DNA of 64,000 nt from Tissierellia bacterium (GCA_012839745.1 DUMS01000061.1:1-64000), one strand, 5' to 3'; positions 37,108 through 45,954 are shown, counted from the first letter of the stretch. The notes: generated from the sequence alone by a model not told the origin. Translations and numbers: made by a program.

Positions 37108-37497
37108 ATGGGGTTTAGATTTCAGGGTTCAGTTTGTAGCGATTTACACGATATAAAGATGTTTATAAACAAAGTACTATCCTATTTGGAAGAAATACTA
37201 TGTGATAAGAACCTGATGTTTGACATAAGGTTGATTTTGAACGAACTCATAATAAATGGTGTAATCCACGGAAACAAACTGAACAGAGAAAAATGTGTAA
37301 ATCTTTTTTTAGAGATTATAGAGGATTCTATAAGAATTGAGGTTGTTGATGAAGGGCAAGGGTTTGATTTCACTATTGAAGATTATGATCCTATGGAGTT
37401 AAAATGCTGCGGGAGAGGTCTTCTAATAGTGAATGGATTATCTGATGAGGTTCATATAGATAAAAATAAAATAGTGGCAATTAAATATATTTCTTAA
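37108..37497 (+). CDS. Anti-sigma-factor-type ATP-binding protein (HATPase_c)
   Basis: A 129-residue GHKL ATPase like RsbW/SpoIIAB serine kinases. N-box LILNELIINGVIHGNK, G1 box VVDEGQGFDF, G2 box CGRGLLIVNGLSDEV. The ATG at 37108 and the GTG at 37099 are both possible; ribosome-binding sites are weak. There is no adjacent sigma factor or anti-anti-sigma gene, so its partner is unknown; the sigma factor at 44693 is a candidate only by being in the same window. It may equally be a single-domain kinase of a different switch. Confidence 0.75.
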   Translation: MGFRFQGSVCSDLHDIKMFINKVLSYLEEILCDKNLMFDIRLILNELIINGVIHGNKLNREKCVNLFLEIIEDSIRIEVVDEGQGFDFTIEDYDPMELKCCGRGLLIVNGLSDEVHIDKNKIVAIKYIS

Positions 37498-37508
37498 TTA
37501 AAATGTAC

Positions 37509-37534
37509 GGCAGGCTAAAACCTGCCTTATATTT
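37509..37534 (+). terminator. Terminator after the HATPase gene
   Basis: GGCAGG (37509-37514), loop CTAAAA, CCTGCC (37521-37526), then a T-rich tail. It separates this gene from typA. Confidence 0.75.
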
Positions 37535-37619
37535 TCCTATGAATTTATAATAAATTGTGTTACAATTAACTTTGGCAAAAAATATATTCTATATTTAGAA
37601 ATGGAAGTGAAAGGTTTTT

Positions 37620-39446
37620 ATGAGAATAAAAAGGGACGATTTAAGGAATATAGCTATAATTGCTCACGTGGACCATGGAAAGACAACATTGGTGGATAGC
37701 TTATTGAAGCAGAGCGGAGTTTTTAGGGAAAACCAAGTAGTAGTGGAAAGAGTTTTGGATTCCAATGATATAGAAAGAGAAAGAGGAATTACAATTCTTG
37801 CTAAGAATACTGCCGTAAACTATAAAGGAAAGAAAATAAATATAGTTGATACGCCAGGACATGCTGATTTTGGAGGGGAAGTAGAAAGGGTTCTGAAGAT
37901 GGTGGATGGTGTGGTGGTACTTGTAGATGCCTTTGAAGGACCAATGCCACAGACCAAATTTGTATTGAAAAAAGCCCTAGAGCTGGATTTGCCGGCAGTT
38001 GTATGTATAAACAAGATTGATAGACCTGAAGCAAGACCTGAAGAAGTTATTGATGAAATGCTTGATTTGTTTATTGAATTGGGAGCAAAGGAAGAATATT
38101 TGGAATCTCCATTTGTATTTGCATCAGCAAAGGAAGGCTATGCTACCTTGGATTATAATGTTAAGAAGGACAACATGGATGATTTGTTTGAAACAATAAT
38201 AGATTATATTCCAGCACCATCTGGAGATATAGATGGGCCCCTTCAGATTCTGATATCTACCATAGACTATAATGACTATGTAGGAAGAATTGGAATTGGA
38301 AAGATTGAAAGAGGTAAAATTAAAGTAAATCAGGAAGTAATAATAGTAAATAAGGAAAAACAGGATTATTCAAAGAGGGTTAAAGTAACAAATATATTTG
38401 AGTTTGAAGGGCTTAACAGGATAAGAGTTGAAGAATCCTCTGTGGGAAGCATAATAGCCGTAACGGGCGTGGAAGGGATTCACATTGGAGATACAATATG
38501 TGATGTGGACAATCCTGAGCCCCTTTCCTTCGTTAAGATATCTGAACCAACCATCGCCATGACATTTTCAGTTAACGACAGCCCCTTTGCAGGACGTGAA
38601 GGAAAGTATGTGACATCCAGACAGTTAAGAAGCAGGCTGTTTAGAGAGCTGCAAACTGATGTAAGCCTCAGAGTTGAAGAAACTGATTCCACTGATGCCT
38701 TTAAAGTATCAGGAAGGGGAGAACTGCACCTTTCTGTGCTAATAGAAAACATGAGAAGAGAAGGGTATGAATTTCAGGTATCAAAACCTGAGGTATTATA
38801 TAAATATGAAAATGGCAAAAAACTAGAGCCTATGGAAAGAGTAATAATAGATGTTACAGAGGAATTTGTTGGAGTAGTAATAGAAAAGCTGGGAAGAAGA
38901 AAAGGAGAATTAATAAGCATGACTGAGTCTAATGGAGGATATGTAAGGCTTGAATTTTCCGTTCCTGCAAGAGGTTTAATTGGATATGCCCAGGAATTCA
39001 TGACTGACACAAAAGGCAATGGAATTTTGAATTCCATATTTGACGGATATGCCCCATATAAGGGAGATATTCCAATGAGAAAGGAAGGTTCACTTATTTC
39101 CTTTGAAACTGGTGAAGCTACTACCTACGGATTGTATTCAGCCCAGGAAAGAGGAATTCTATTTATCACACCAGGAGTACAGGTATATGAAGGAATGGTA
39201 ATAGGTTCAAACCCAAAAGGATTGGACATAGAAGTAAATGTCTGCAGAAAAAAACACCAGACAAATATTAGAGCTGCAGGTTCAGATGAGGCACTTAGAC
39301 TATCTCCTGCAAAGGAAATGTCTCTGGAGGAAGCCATTGAGTTCATAGAAGATGATGAACTAATAGAGATAACTCCAAAAAGCATAAGAATAAGAAAGAA
39401 AATACTTGATTCAAATAAGAGATATAAATCCAAGAAAAACAGTTAG
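37620..39446 (+). CDS. typA: Translational GTPase TypA/BipA
   Basis: Ribosome-associated GTPase of 608 residues linked to stress and low-temperature ribosome assembly. G1 AHVDHGKTTLVD, switch ERERGITILAKN, G3 DTPGHADFGGE, G4 INKIDRP. Domains II, III and V and the BipA-specific C-terminal domain follow, with the conserved EFMTDTKGNGILN and the DEALRLSP segment. The start ATG is preceded by GTGAAAGG. Confidence 0.96.
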   Translation: MRIKRDDLRNIAIIAHVDHGKTTLVDSLLKQSGVFRENQVVVERVLDSNDIERERGITILAKNTAVNYKGKKINIVDTPGHADFGGEVERVLKMVDGVVVLVDAFEGPMPQTKFVLKKALELDLPAVVCINKIDRPEARPEEVIDEMLDLFIELGAKEEYLESPFVFASAKEGYATLDYNVKKDNMDDLFETIIDYIPAPSGDIDGPLQILISTIDYNDYVGRIGIGKIERGKIKVNQEVIIVNKEKQDYSKRVKVTNIFEFEGLNRIRVEESSVGSIIAVTGVEGIHIGDTICDVDNPEPLSFVKISEPTIAMTFSVNDSPFAGREGKYVTSRQLRSRLFRELQTDVSLRVEETDSTDAFKVSGRGELHLSVLIENMRREGYEFQVSKPEVLYKYENGKKLEPMERVIIDVTEEFVGVVIEKLGRRKGELISMTESNGGYVRLEFSVPARGLIGYAQEFMTDTKGNGILNSIFDGYAPYKGDIPMRKEGSLISFETGEATTYGLYSAQERGILFITPGVQVYEGMVIGSNPKGLDIEVNVCRKKHQTNIRAAGSDEALRLSPAKEMSLEEAIEFIEDDELIEITPKSIRIRKKILDSNKRYKSKKNS

Positions 39447-39519
39447 TGCTTTTACACGGTGTTTTATGGAGACAGCTATATATAGCTGTGGAAAACAACT
39501 TTGGTTAAGGATAAAAATT

Positions 39520-39550
39520 CACCTCTGGGGAAACACTATCCTAAGAGGTG
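39520..39550 (+). promoter_or_regulatory. Hairpin that can hide the ribosome-binding site of the lipoprotein gene
   Basis: CACCTCT (39520-39526) is exactly complementary to AGAGGTG (39544-39550), which is the ribosome-binding site of the gene starting at 39557. Forming this stem would block translation. The palindrome ACAGCTATATATAGCTGT at 39471-39488 lies just upstream. Whether a ligand, protein or temperature governs it is unknown. Confidence 0.5.
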
Positions 39551-39556
39551 ATGAAC

Positions 39557-40447
39557 TTGAAATGGAGAATACCTTTAATATATGCAATAATCATAACAAC
39601 CTTATTAACAGCTTGTGTGAACCCCTCGGAAAAAAGCAGCAAGATAAGCAAAAAGGATAAGGCTCCAGAAACTTTAACTAAGGTATCTGAAGGAATTGAT
39701 GAGATATTTAAAAGCGTGGATTCTATTATGGAAATAGCTAAACTCAGTGAAAGCGAGTATCAGGCATTAAGGACCCAGAAGGATAAGAAGAAGGAAAAAT
39801 CCCAGCAGGGGTATCAGAGCAGTGGAGGAGGTCAAGAGGGGGAGGGAAACCAGGGAGATGGCCAGGGACAGAGCGGTCAAGGAGGGCAGCAACAGCAGCA
39901 GGAACAGGAAGATATTATGACTAAAGACGAAGAAATATTTCTGAAATGGAGAGAGGTTGATAAAAAGCTTGAAGAAATCCATACAAGCTGGAACCAGTAT
40001 GAAGCGGAAAACAAGGAAAAAGGAGCTACTCAGCAAAAAGGGGAAGAGCTAAAAACAAATCTGAATGATTTTACAGTAGCTGTTGCCAATAGAGAGATTA
40101 GGGATATTATTGATGCAGGAAGCAAAGTTCATAACTCATTGGCTGTTTTCTTTGACATGTATAAGGATGAGATATCAGGAGATTTGTCCAGAGTAAAGTA
40201 TTCAGCATATAGGGCATATTTATATGCTCAGGAAGGAAATATAGAAGAAGCAAGTAAGCTTCTTACCTCAGCTGAGGAACATATATCTAGAGTCAGGAAA
40301 AATCTGGAGGAAGATAAGGTTAAGGACTTGGAAAAGCTGTCACTATCAATTGCAGATATGAAATTAGCCTTAAATAAGAACAATATGGAACTTTTGAAGA
40401 TAAAGCTTGATATAATAGTTGAAAACATAAAGGTTTTGAAGGGTTAA
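39557..40447 (+). CDS. Lipoprotein with a Gly/Gln-rich segment
   Basis: A 296-residue predicted lipoprotein of no family I recognise. The TTG at 39557 is chosen because AGAGGTG lies six bases upstream. The signal peptide KWRIPLIYAIIITTLL ends in the lipobox LTAC. Residues about 80-118 are low-complexity, rich in Gly, Gln and Ser (QGYQSSGGGQEGEGN, then QGGQQQQQEQ), which suggests a flexible spacer. The C-terminal two thirds are helical and charged, with a tetratricopeptide-like stretch (YLYAQEGNIEEASKLLTSAE). It has 17 bases to the next gene, an aminotransferase, with which it may share a transcript. Confidence 0.7.
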   Translation: MKWRIPLIYAIIITTLLTACVNPSEKSSKISKKDKAPETLTKVSEGIDEIFKSVDSIMEIAKLSESEYQALRTQKDKKKEKSQQGYQSSGGGQEGEGNQGDGQGQSGQGGQQQQQEQEDIMTKDEEIFLKWREVDKKLEEIHTSWNQYEAENKEKGATQQKGEELKTNLNDFTVAVANREIRDIIDAGSKVHNSLAVFFDMYKDEISGDLSRVKYSAYRAYLYAQEGNIEEASKLLTSAEEHISRVRKNLEEDKVKDLEKLSLSIADMKLALNKNNMELLKIKLDIIVENIKVLKG

Positions 40448-40464
40448 TAAAGGGGGAATTGTTT

Positions 40465-41298
40465 TTGAAACCAGAGGCAATAAAAAAATACTACATGGCA
40501 AACGGTAGATTAATATCAACTGATGACCTTGATATATTTTACAGCATAGAAAAGCTTCCAATTTATGAAGTTATAAGGGTTATTGATGGAATACCCCTTT
40601 TTTTGGAGGACCATTTGGAAAGAATGAGAATATCAGGAGAACTGGTAGGAGTAAGCATAAACAGGTCAGATGAGGAAATAGAAAAAGACATAATGAAGCT
40701 TATAGAAGCTAATGGGGTTGAAAATCTGAATATTAAGCTATTATGTGCCAATATTGAAGGAGAAGGGCAGGTTCTTTTAGCCTATTTCATAAAGAGCTTC
40801 TATCCACCTGAAGAGTATTACAGAGATGGAATTCATACAATACTGTTTCATCATGAGAGAGAAAACCCAAATGCAAAGGTGCTAAAATATTCCTTTAAAG
40901 AAGAAGTAGCAAAAAAGCTTGAAGAAAATAAGGCCTTTGAAGCACTGCTGGTAAATAATGATGGGTATATAACTGAAGGCAGCAGGTCCAATATGTTTTT
41001 CGTAAAGGAGAATAAAATATATACAGCACCAAAAGGTACAGTATTATTGGGAATTACAAGACAGCATATAATGGAGGTATGCAAGGAGCTGAGTATAGAA
41101 GTAGTAGAGGAAAACATACATGTAGATGATTTAGATAGGCTGGAAGGAGCTTTCATGTCAGGAACATCAGTCAATGTATTGCCTATTTCCACTATAGAAG
41201 ATATAAGGCTTAATTCAGTAAACAACCATATCATAAGGAAGATTGCAAAGGGATATGAAAACAAGATGAAGGAGTATATTAAGAGCAAAACCTTGTAA
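40465..41298 (+). CDS. Aminotransferase class IV (branched-chain/D-amino acid type)
   Basis: A 277-residue fold-type IV PLP enzyme. The TTG at 40465 has AGGGGG eight bases upstream. Features: EVIRVIDGIPLFLEDHLERM, where members carry the conserved Arg/His region; VLKYSFKEEVAKKLEENK with the candidate PLP Lys; EALLVNNDGYITEGSRSNMFFV; and the C-terminal EGAFMSGTSVNVLPI. The family includes branched-chain aminotransferase, D-alanine aminotransferase and aminodeoxychorismate lyase; the sequence alone does not decide among them. Its stop codon is inside the terminator. Confidence 0.82.
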   Translation: MKPEAIKKYYMANGRLISTDDLDIFYSIEKLPIYEVIRVIDGIPLFLEDHLERMRISGELVGVSINRSDEEIEKDIMKLIEANGVENLNIKLLCANIEGEGQVLLAYFIKSFYPPEEYYRDGIHTILFHHERENPNAKVLKYSFKEEVAKKLEENKAFEALLVNNDGYITEGSRSNMFFVKENKIYTAPKGTVLLGITRQHIMEVCKELSIEVVEENIHVDDLDRLEGAFMSGTSVNVLPISTIEDIRLNSVNNHIIRKIAKGYENKMKEYIKSKTL

Positions 41299-41314
41299 AA
41301 TTACAAGGTTTTTT
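41287..41314 (+). terminator. Terminator after the class IV aminotransferase
   Basis: AAAACCTTGTAA (41287-41298) and TTACAAGGTTTT (41301-41312) form a perfect 12-bp stem across two bases, with a T run on the + strand. Confidence 0.88.
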
Positions 41315-41333
41315 ATTTTTGTATCAATTTCTA

Positions 41334-41362
41334 TTGACAATCATATAATATTAGTATACTAT
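41334..41362 (+). promoter_or_regulatory. Promoter and possible operator of the GntR-ABC operon
   Basis: TTGACA at 41334-41339 with TATACT at 41355-41360 (15-base spacer). The -10 lies within the 10-base palindrome TAGTATACTA (41353-41362), and ACTAGT occurs about ten bases further. A GntR/YtrA-type dimer encoded just downstream could bind here and regulate itself; this is inference. Confidence 0.55.
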
Positions 41363-41403
41363 AAAATTAATACACTAGTACGTTAAGTCGCGGAGGTGAT
41401 AGA

Positions 41404-41772
41404 ATGGACTTTAACGACAATTTGCCCATATACATGCAGATAATGAACTTAATCAAAAGCAAAATGGCTTCCGGAGAAATAAGTGGAGGTGATAAATTGC
41501 CATCAGTTAGAGAATTATCAAAGGAATTAAAGGTAAATCCAAATACAATTCAAAGAGCATATCAGGAGCTGGAAAGAGAGGAGCTGGTTTTTACCCAGAG
41601 GGGAATGGGAACCTTTGCAACTGAGGATATGGAGGTTATAAAGAGCTTAAAGAGGAAAATGGCCAGGGAACTGGTGAACAGATTTTTTATGGAGATGAAG
41701 AAGCTGGGATTTAGTATTGATGAAGTAAAAAGTATAGTTTTTGAGTGGATTGAAAGGGAGGATGGAGAATGA
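41404..41772 (+). CDS. GntR-family regulator (YtrA type)
   Basis: A 122-residue regulator: the winged helix of the GntR family (NLPIYMQIMNLIKSKMASGE, KLPSVRELSKELKVNPNTIQ, AYQELEREELVFTQRGMGTF) followed by a short helical tail rather than a ligand domain, as in the YtrA subfamily. The ribosome-binding site is GGAGGTG. It overlaps the ABC ATPase gene by four bases. YtrA regulators usually repress the ABC operon they belong to. Confidence 0.9.
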   Translation: MDFNDNLPIYMQIMNLIKSKMASGEISGGDKLPSVRELSKELKVNPNTIQRAYQELEREELVFTQRGMGTFATEDMEVIKSLKRKMARELVNRFFMEMKKLGFSIDEVKSIVFEWIEREDGE

Positions 41773-42467
41773 AAAATATAGTTGAGATAAAAGGCCTAAC
41801 AAAAAAGTATTCCAGCAAAGTAGCGCTAAATAATATTAATTTAAATATAGAAAAAGGAAAGGTAGTTGGAATACTGGGACCAAATGGCAGCGGAAAGACC
41901 ACATTAATTAAGATACTTGCAGGACTGCTAAGGCAGACATCAGGAGAGGTTCTTATAGATGGAAGGAGTATAGGTGTATATACTAAATCCATAGTATCCT
42001 ATTTGCCCGATAGAAGCTTTCTATATAAATGGATGAAAATAGAGGATGCAATGAATCTGTATAAGGACTTTTACTCTGATTTTGATGAAGAAAAGTTTAA
42101 TGAGCTATTATCATTTATGAAGCTGGAAAGAAACATGAAAATAGATGCCCTTTCAAAGGGAATGCATGAAAAGCTGAATTTATCCTTGGTATTAGCAAGA
42201 AATTCAAAGCTTTATATATTGGATGAGCCAATAGGAGGAGTGGATCCAGTTGCAAGAGATCAGATCATAGATGCCATTATAAACAACTATAACGAAGAAA
42301 GCTCAATGATTATAACTACCCATTTGGTGAGAGATATGGAAAGCATATTGGATGAAGTGGTATTTCTTAAGGAAGGGAATATAGTCCTTACAGGCAGTGC
42401 AGAAGCCTTAAGAGAGGAAAGAGGAAAGCAAATAGATGACATATATAAAGAAGTATTTGGTGAATAG
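41769..42467 (+). CDS. ABC transporter ATPase (YtrB-like)
   Basis: A 232-residue ATPase. Walker A LGPNGSGKTTLIKIL, signature region DALSKGMHEKLNLSLVLAR (LSKGM in place of LSGGQ), Walker B LYILDEPIGGVDPVARD, and H-loop SMIITTHLVRDM. Works with the membrane protein encoded 11 bases downstream. Deviating LSxG signatures of this kind occur in this exporter group. Substrate unknown; related systems are induced by cell-wall antibiotics. Confidence 0.9.
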   Translation: MKNIVEIKGLTKKYSSKVALNNINLNIEKGKVVGILGPNGSGKTTLIKILAGLLRQTSGEVLIDGRSIGVYTKSIVSYLPDRSFLYKWMKIEDAMNLYKDFYSDFDEEKFNELLSFMKLERNMKIDALSKGMHEKLNLSLVLARNSKLYILDEPIGGVDPVARDQIIDAIINNYNEESSMIITTHLVRDMESILDEVVFLKEGNIVLTGSAEALREERGKQIDDIYKEVFGE

Positions 42468-42478
42468 GAGGGGAAAGC

Positions 42479-43315
42479 ATGTTTAAATATATGAAATATG
42501 AAATAAGAGGAACCTACAGGTATATATTAGGCGTATTGGCATTAGTGCTAATACTTATTACAGGATTATATGTATATATAGATAGAATGGGACGTACAGG
42601 AGAGATTTCAGCCATAGGCGGTACTTTTATGGGGCTTTCGGTGATGATTCTGTTTGGCACTGCTCTTGCCACATTTCTATATATAGTGGGCTCCTTCAGA
42701 AAGGAGCTATATGAGGATAGGGGATATCTGACGTTTACACTGCCTTTGACAGGAAATCAAATAGTCTGCTCTAAGCTAATTGTAGCTTCTATATGGTTTT
42801 TGGGGTTGGGAATTGCAATTGGTTTATACAATATACTAATGGTGGCCATATTTGCACCAGTTGAAGTATCCTTATCTGAACTTTTTCGCGAAATGTCTGC
42901 AATTGTGGCTGTAAGAAAAGTATTATTTTCTATAATATCAGGAATATTTAGCATAGTTAATATGCTTATTATCATATACTTTTCCATGGCTCTTGGTAGA
43001 GTTACATTCAGAAACAAGAGAATTGGAGGATTATGGTTTATAATATTTATTATTATAAGCATACTATTGGGTTCTGTAGCATTGACGATTTCTGATTATC
43101 TGCCATATTATTTAGACTTGAACACATCTAGAATAGGAACGTTAGATTCAATAAGAATCAATTATCAGATTAATATAGATGTAAATGCAGTAGCAGTAAA
43201 GACATCATCAGATATGGCAACAATAAACATTGCAAGCACTATATTTAATATAGCTACTACGGTACTCTTATTCCTTGGAACAGGATATTTAATAGATAGA
43301 AAGATTGACTTATAA
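42479..43315 (+). CDS. ABC transporter membrane subunit of the GntR-ABC operon
   Basis: A 278-residue membrane protein with about six hydrophobic segments (YILGVLALVLILITGLYVY, LSVMILFGTALATFLYIVG, and so on). The segment YEDRGYLTFTLPLTGNQIVCSKLIVASI is typical of ABC-2-type permeases that follow YtrA/YtrB genes. AGGAGGGG precedes the ATG. It should be the pore of the exporter; no further subunit follows before the terminator. Confidence 0.8.
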   Translation: MFKYMKYEIRGTYRYILGVLALVLILITGLYVYIDRMGRTGEISAIGGTFMGLSVMILFGTALATFLYIVGSFRKELYEDRGYLTFTLPLTGNQIVCSKLIVASIWFLGLGIAIGLYNILMVAIFAPVEVSLSELFREMSAIVAVRKVLFSIISGIFSIVNMLIIIYFSMALGRVTFRNKRIGGLWFIIFIIISILLGSVALTISDYLPYYLDLNTSRIGTLDSIRINYQINIDVNAVAVKTSSDMATINIASTIFNIATTVLLFLGTGYLIDRKIDL

Positions 43316-43322
43316 AAAGGGG

Positions 43323-43360
43323 TCAGGCTTGAATAATTGAATAATTCAAGCCTGATTTTT
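43323..43360 (+). terminator. Terminator of the GntR-ABC operon
   Basis: TCAGGCTTGAAT (43323-43334) pairs perfectly with ATTCAAGCCTGA (43344-43355), followed by five T. Confidence 0.9.
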
Positions 43361-43470
43361 AATTATATCTTCTAAAATTAAATATTGAAAAATAAACATT
43401 CTATGCATAACATAAGCTTATATTGTATATTAATAATAGGATGATTTTATTAAATTTGTGGGGAAATGTT

Positions 43471-44718
43471 ATGGAGAGGAAATTATCTATTTTTATTGCT
43501 GCTTTTTTCATTTTTCTTATGCTTTTTATTTCAGTAATTCTCATAAGTGAATACAGAAACATGGATAGACTAAAATCAAAGAACCCATCTATTCCAGAGA
43601 AAAATTATAATTACAGGAAATCAGCCCTGAAGCTGTGGGCAGTGAATTTGGTAATAAAATTCCTGGTACCGGTACTTTTGCTTGCAACAGGTATTTCAAA
43701 CAGAATATGGCTATTTGCAGAAGGAAAGGGAAGAAATATTTTTTTTGCGGGGATTATTTATGTGGTCATTTTTTCAATCATAGATTTGTTAATCACATTG
43801 CCTACAGACTACTATGGATTTGTATTAAGGCATAGATATGGATTATCAGACCAGACTATATACAGATGGCTGGAGCTGAATCTGAAAAACTTTATATTGA
43901 ATACCATAGTGTTTTCCTTAGTAATATGGTTTCCATATTATCTTATGAGGATAAGCCCCAATAGATGGTGGCTGTACCTGGGCCTTTTGGCCATACCTGT
44001 AATCGCATTTGTAAACTTCATATCTCCTACCTATATAGACCCCATATTTAATAAATATATTGCTGTAGATAAGGGAAATGATGATTTGGGAAGGGATATA
44101 AAGAAGCTTCTAGATAAAGCAGGAGTAGGGGATGCAGACATATTTATAGTAGATAAGAGCAGGGATACCAATACGTTAAATGCCTATATGACAGGCATAT
44201 GGTCTTCAAAGAGAATAGTGCTGTGGGATACTACTGTAAACAAAATGGAAAGGGAAGAAGTTCTTTCAGTTACTGCCCATGAAATAGGCCATTATGTGCT
44301 GGGACATATTTGGAAGGGCATAGTTCTTGGAGGGCTTTTCTCCGTATTATTGGTATATCTAATATATAAAACTTCCAATTGGATGCTTGTGCGCTCCAAT
44401 GGAAGTTTTGGATTCACTAAAATATATTCAATTGCATCTTTACCGCTATTTATATTCGTGTTAAATATGTATATGTTTTTAGGCAATCCAATTGCCAACT
44501 TTGTTTCCAGACATATGGAAAGGGAAGCAGATGCCTATGAAATCAACCTTACAAAGGATAGAGAAGCTGCCATTTCTGCCATGATTAAGCTAAGCGAAGA
44601 AAGCTTAAGCATCCCACGTCCCAGTGAGATATATAAGATATGGTTCTATACCCATCCGCCTGTTGAGGAAAGAATTGAGTTTTTTGAAAAGGTCAACATT
44701 CAAGAAGATAGTCCTTAA
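43471..44718 (+). CDS. M48-family zinc metallopeptidase (Ste24-like)
   Basis: A membrane metalloprotease of 415 residues. It has an N-terminal helix, a block of helices through about residue 190, then the zinc site VTAHEIGHYVLGH (HExxH) and the third-ligand region MEREADAYEINL. FNKYIAVDKGNDDL and STE24-like TGIWSSKRIVLWDTT fit the CAAX-protease-like branch. The ATG at 43471 is preferred; earlier in-frame ATGs (43423, 43441) lack better sites. Its last 26 bases overlap the convergent sigma-factor gene on the other strand. Confidence 0.88.
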   Translation: MERKLSIFIAAFFIFLMLFISVILISEYRNMDRLKSKNPSIPEKNYNYRKSALKLWAVNLVIKFLVPVLLLATGISNRIWLFAEGKGRNIFFAGIIYVVIFSIIDLLITLPTDYYGFVLRHRYGLSDQTIYRWLELNLKNFILNTIVFSLVIWFPYYLMRISPNRWWLYLGLLAIPVIAFVNFISPTYIDPIFNKYIAVDKGNDDLGRDIKKLLDKAGVGDADIFIVDKSRDTNTLNAYMTGIWSSKRIVLWDTTVNKMEREEVLSVTAHEIGHYVLGHIWKGIVLGGLFSVLLVYLIYKTSNWMLVRSNGSFGFTKIYSIASLPLFIFVLNMYMFLGNPIANFVSRHMEREADAYEINLTKDREAAISAMIKLSEESLSIPRPSEIYKIWFYTHPPVEERIEFFEKVNIQEDSP

Positions 44719-45520
44719 GGCCAAACCTTGAGGTATATCTTCTTATTTTATTTAATGCCTTATTTTCAATTTGCCTTATCCTTTCCCGGGTTAAGTTATA
44801 TTTGCTTCCTATGGCTTCAAGGGTCAATGGCTCTTCTCCGTTTAATCCGTATCTAAGCTTTATAATTTCCTTTTCCTTAGGTGTCAGCATGTTCAGAAGA
44901 TTCATTATCTGGACTTTTAAGTCATCTGAAATTACCGCATCTTCAATTGAATAGTCGCAGGGTATGTAGTCCTGAAGCTCTGCATAGTTGTCATCTGAAT
45001 CTATGTTTATTACAGAGTTTAATGAGATTAAATGGGAGAAGTTTGTCTTGTAGGCGTTAATCAAGAGATATTCCTGTTTTGTAATATTTATCTCATTACA
45101 CAACATGTCAATATCCAGGTTTTCATTGTTTGCAAGGTAGGAGTTTTCCATTAAAGATATGGCGTTTAGCTTTTCGTAAACATAGGCAGGAAGTCTGATT
45201 AGGTAGCCGTTATTCATAACAGCTCTATCCATCTGTTGAGTGATCCAATAATAGGCATAGGTGGAGAAGCTGACATTTTTAGTTATATCAAATTTTTCTA
45301 TACTTTTTATCATTCCTATGATGCCTTCCTGAACCAGATCCTCTATTGTAAAGCTGGTGTTGCTTTTCACCTTCTTTTTTGCTGCCGAGTATACCAGCCC
45401 AATATTATTTAGTATAATCCTGTTTCTAATGCTTAAATCCCTGTTTTCCTGGTAAAGGGCTATGAGCTCTTCATTTGACATATAGTTATTGTTAACTTTA
45501 TGCTGTTTGGCATTTATCAT
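44693..45520 (-). CDS. Sigma-70 family RNA polymerase sigma factor
   Basis: A 275-residue sigma factor with regions 1.2 to 4 but no long N-terminal extension. Region 2 has LVQEGIIGMIKSIEKFD and FSTYAYYWITQQMDRAV; region 4 has LTPKEKEIIKLRYGLNG and LTRERIRQIENKALNKIRR, close to the RpoD type. Region 3 is present and Asn-rich. The preferred start is the ATG at 45520 with AGGTG upstream. It lacks the hallmarks of named sporulation sigmas that I can check by eye, so its regulon is unknown. It overlaps the M48 gene tail to tail. Confidence 0.88.
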   Translation of the reverse strand: MINAKQHKVNNNYMSNEELIALYQENRDLSIRNRIILNNIGLVYSAAKKKVKSNTSFTIEDLVQEGIIGMIKSIEKFDITKNVSFSTYAYYWITQQMDRAVMNNGYLIRLPAYVYEKLNAISLMENSYLANNENLDIDMLCNEINITKQEYLLINAYKTNFSHLISLNSVINIDSDDNYAELQDYIPCDYSIEDAVISDDLKVQIMNLLNMLTPKEKEIIKLRYGLNGEEPLTLEAIGSKYNLTRERIRQIENKALNKIRRYTSRFGLKDYLLEC

Positions 45521-45620
45521 AATCATCACCTAATATATTATATTCTATACTTATTGATAAAATCCTTCTTTTTGCAGTAAAATATATGTTCTACAATGGG
45601 GTAGTTAAATTTTGCACAAT

Positions 45621-45652
45621 AAAATGATGGAGCATTGAAACTCCATCATTTT
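45621..45652 (-). terminator. Terminator of the SOS polymerase operon
   Basis: AAAATGATGGAG and CTCCATCATTTT (45621-45632, 45641-45652) form a perfect 12-bp stem with an eight-base loop, ending in T on the minus strand directly after the 45651 stop codon. Confidence 0.85.
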
Positions 45653-45896
45653 AATTGTTTCGCTTTGATAATTCTTCCAACAAAGAGGAAGTTAACCTGT
45701 TTACATCTTCTATTTTGCTGTTTAATTCCTGAAATTTCTTGCTTAGCTCCTCATCCTTTGTGCTGCCTAAATCATTGGATGCAAGCAACATATTTATGCT
45801 GTTTAGACATTGAGCGCTATCGAAGTTGTTTTCATCAATTTTCTTAGTCTGGTCTATTATTTCCTTCAGAGACCTTGGATTTTTCACAGAATTCAT
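45651..45896 (-). CDS. Small coiled-coil protein, last gene of the SOS operon
   Basis: About 81 residues, family unknown. The frame is open up to 45938; the ATG at 45896 and the GTG at 45887 are the plausible starts, the latter with AGAGG eight bases upstream. The C-terminal half is a likely coiled coil (KKFQELNSKIEDVNRLTSSL). There is no membrane segment. The place behind the polymerase and the 87-residue gene, without a terminator between, suggests co-induction on DNA damage. Confidence 0.6.
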   Translation of the reverse strand: MNSVKNPRSLKEIIDQTKKIDENNFDSAQCLNSINMLLASNDLGSTKDEELSKKFQELNSKIEDVNRLTSSLLEELSKRNN

Positions 45897-45954
45897 CCTC
45901 TCGTAAATATAGCCTTCGTCTTTATATAGTATGTACAAAAATTAAAATAATAAA

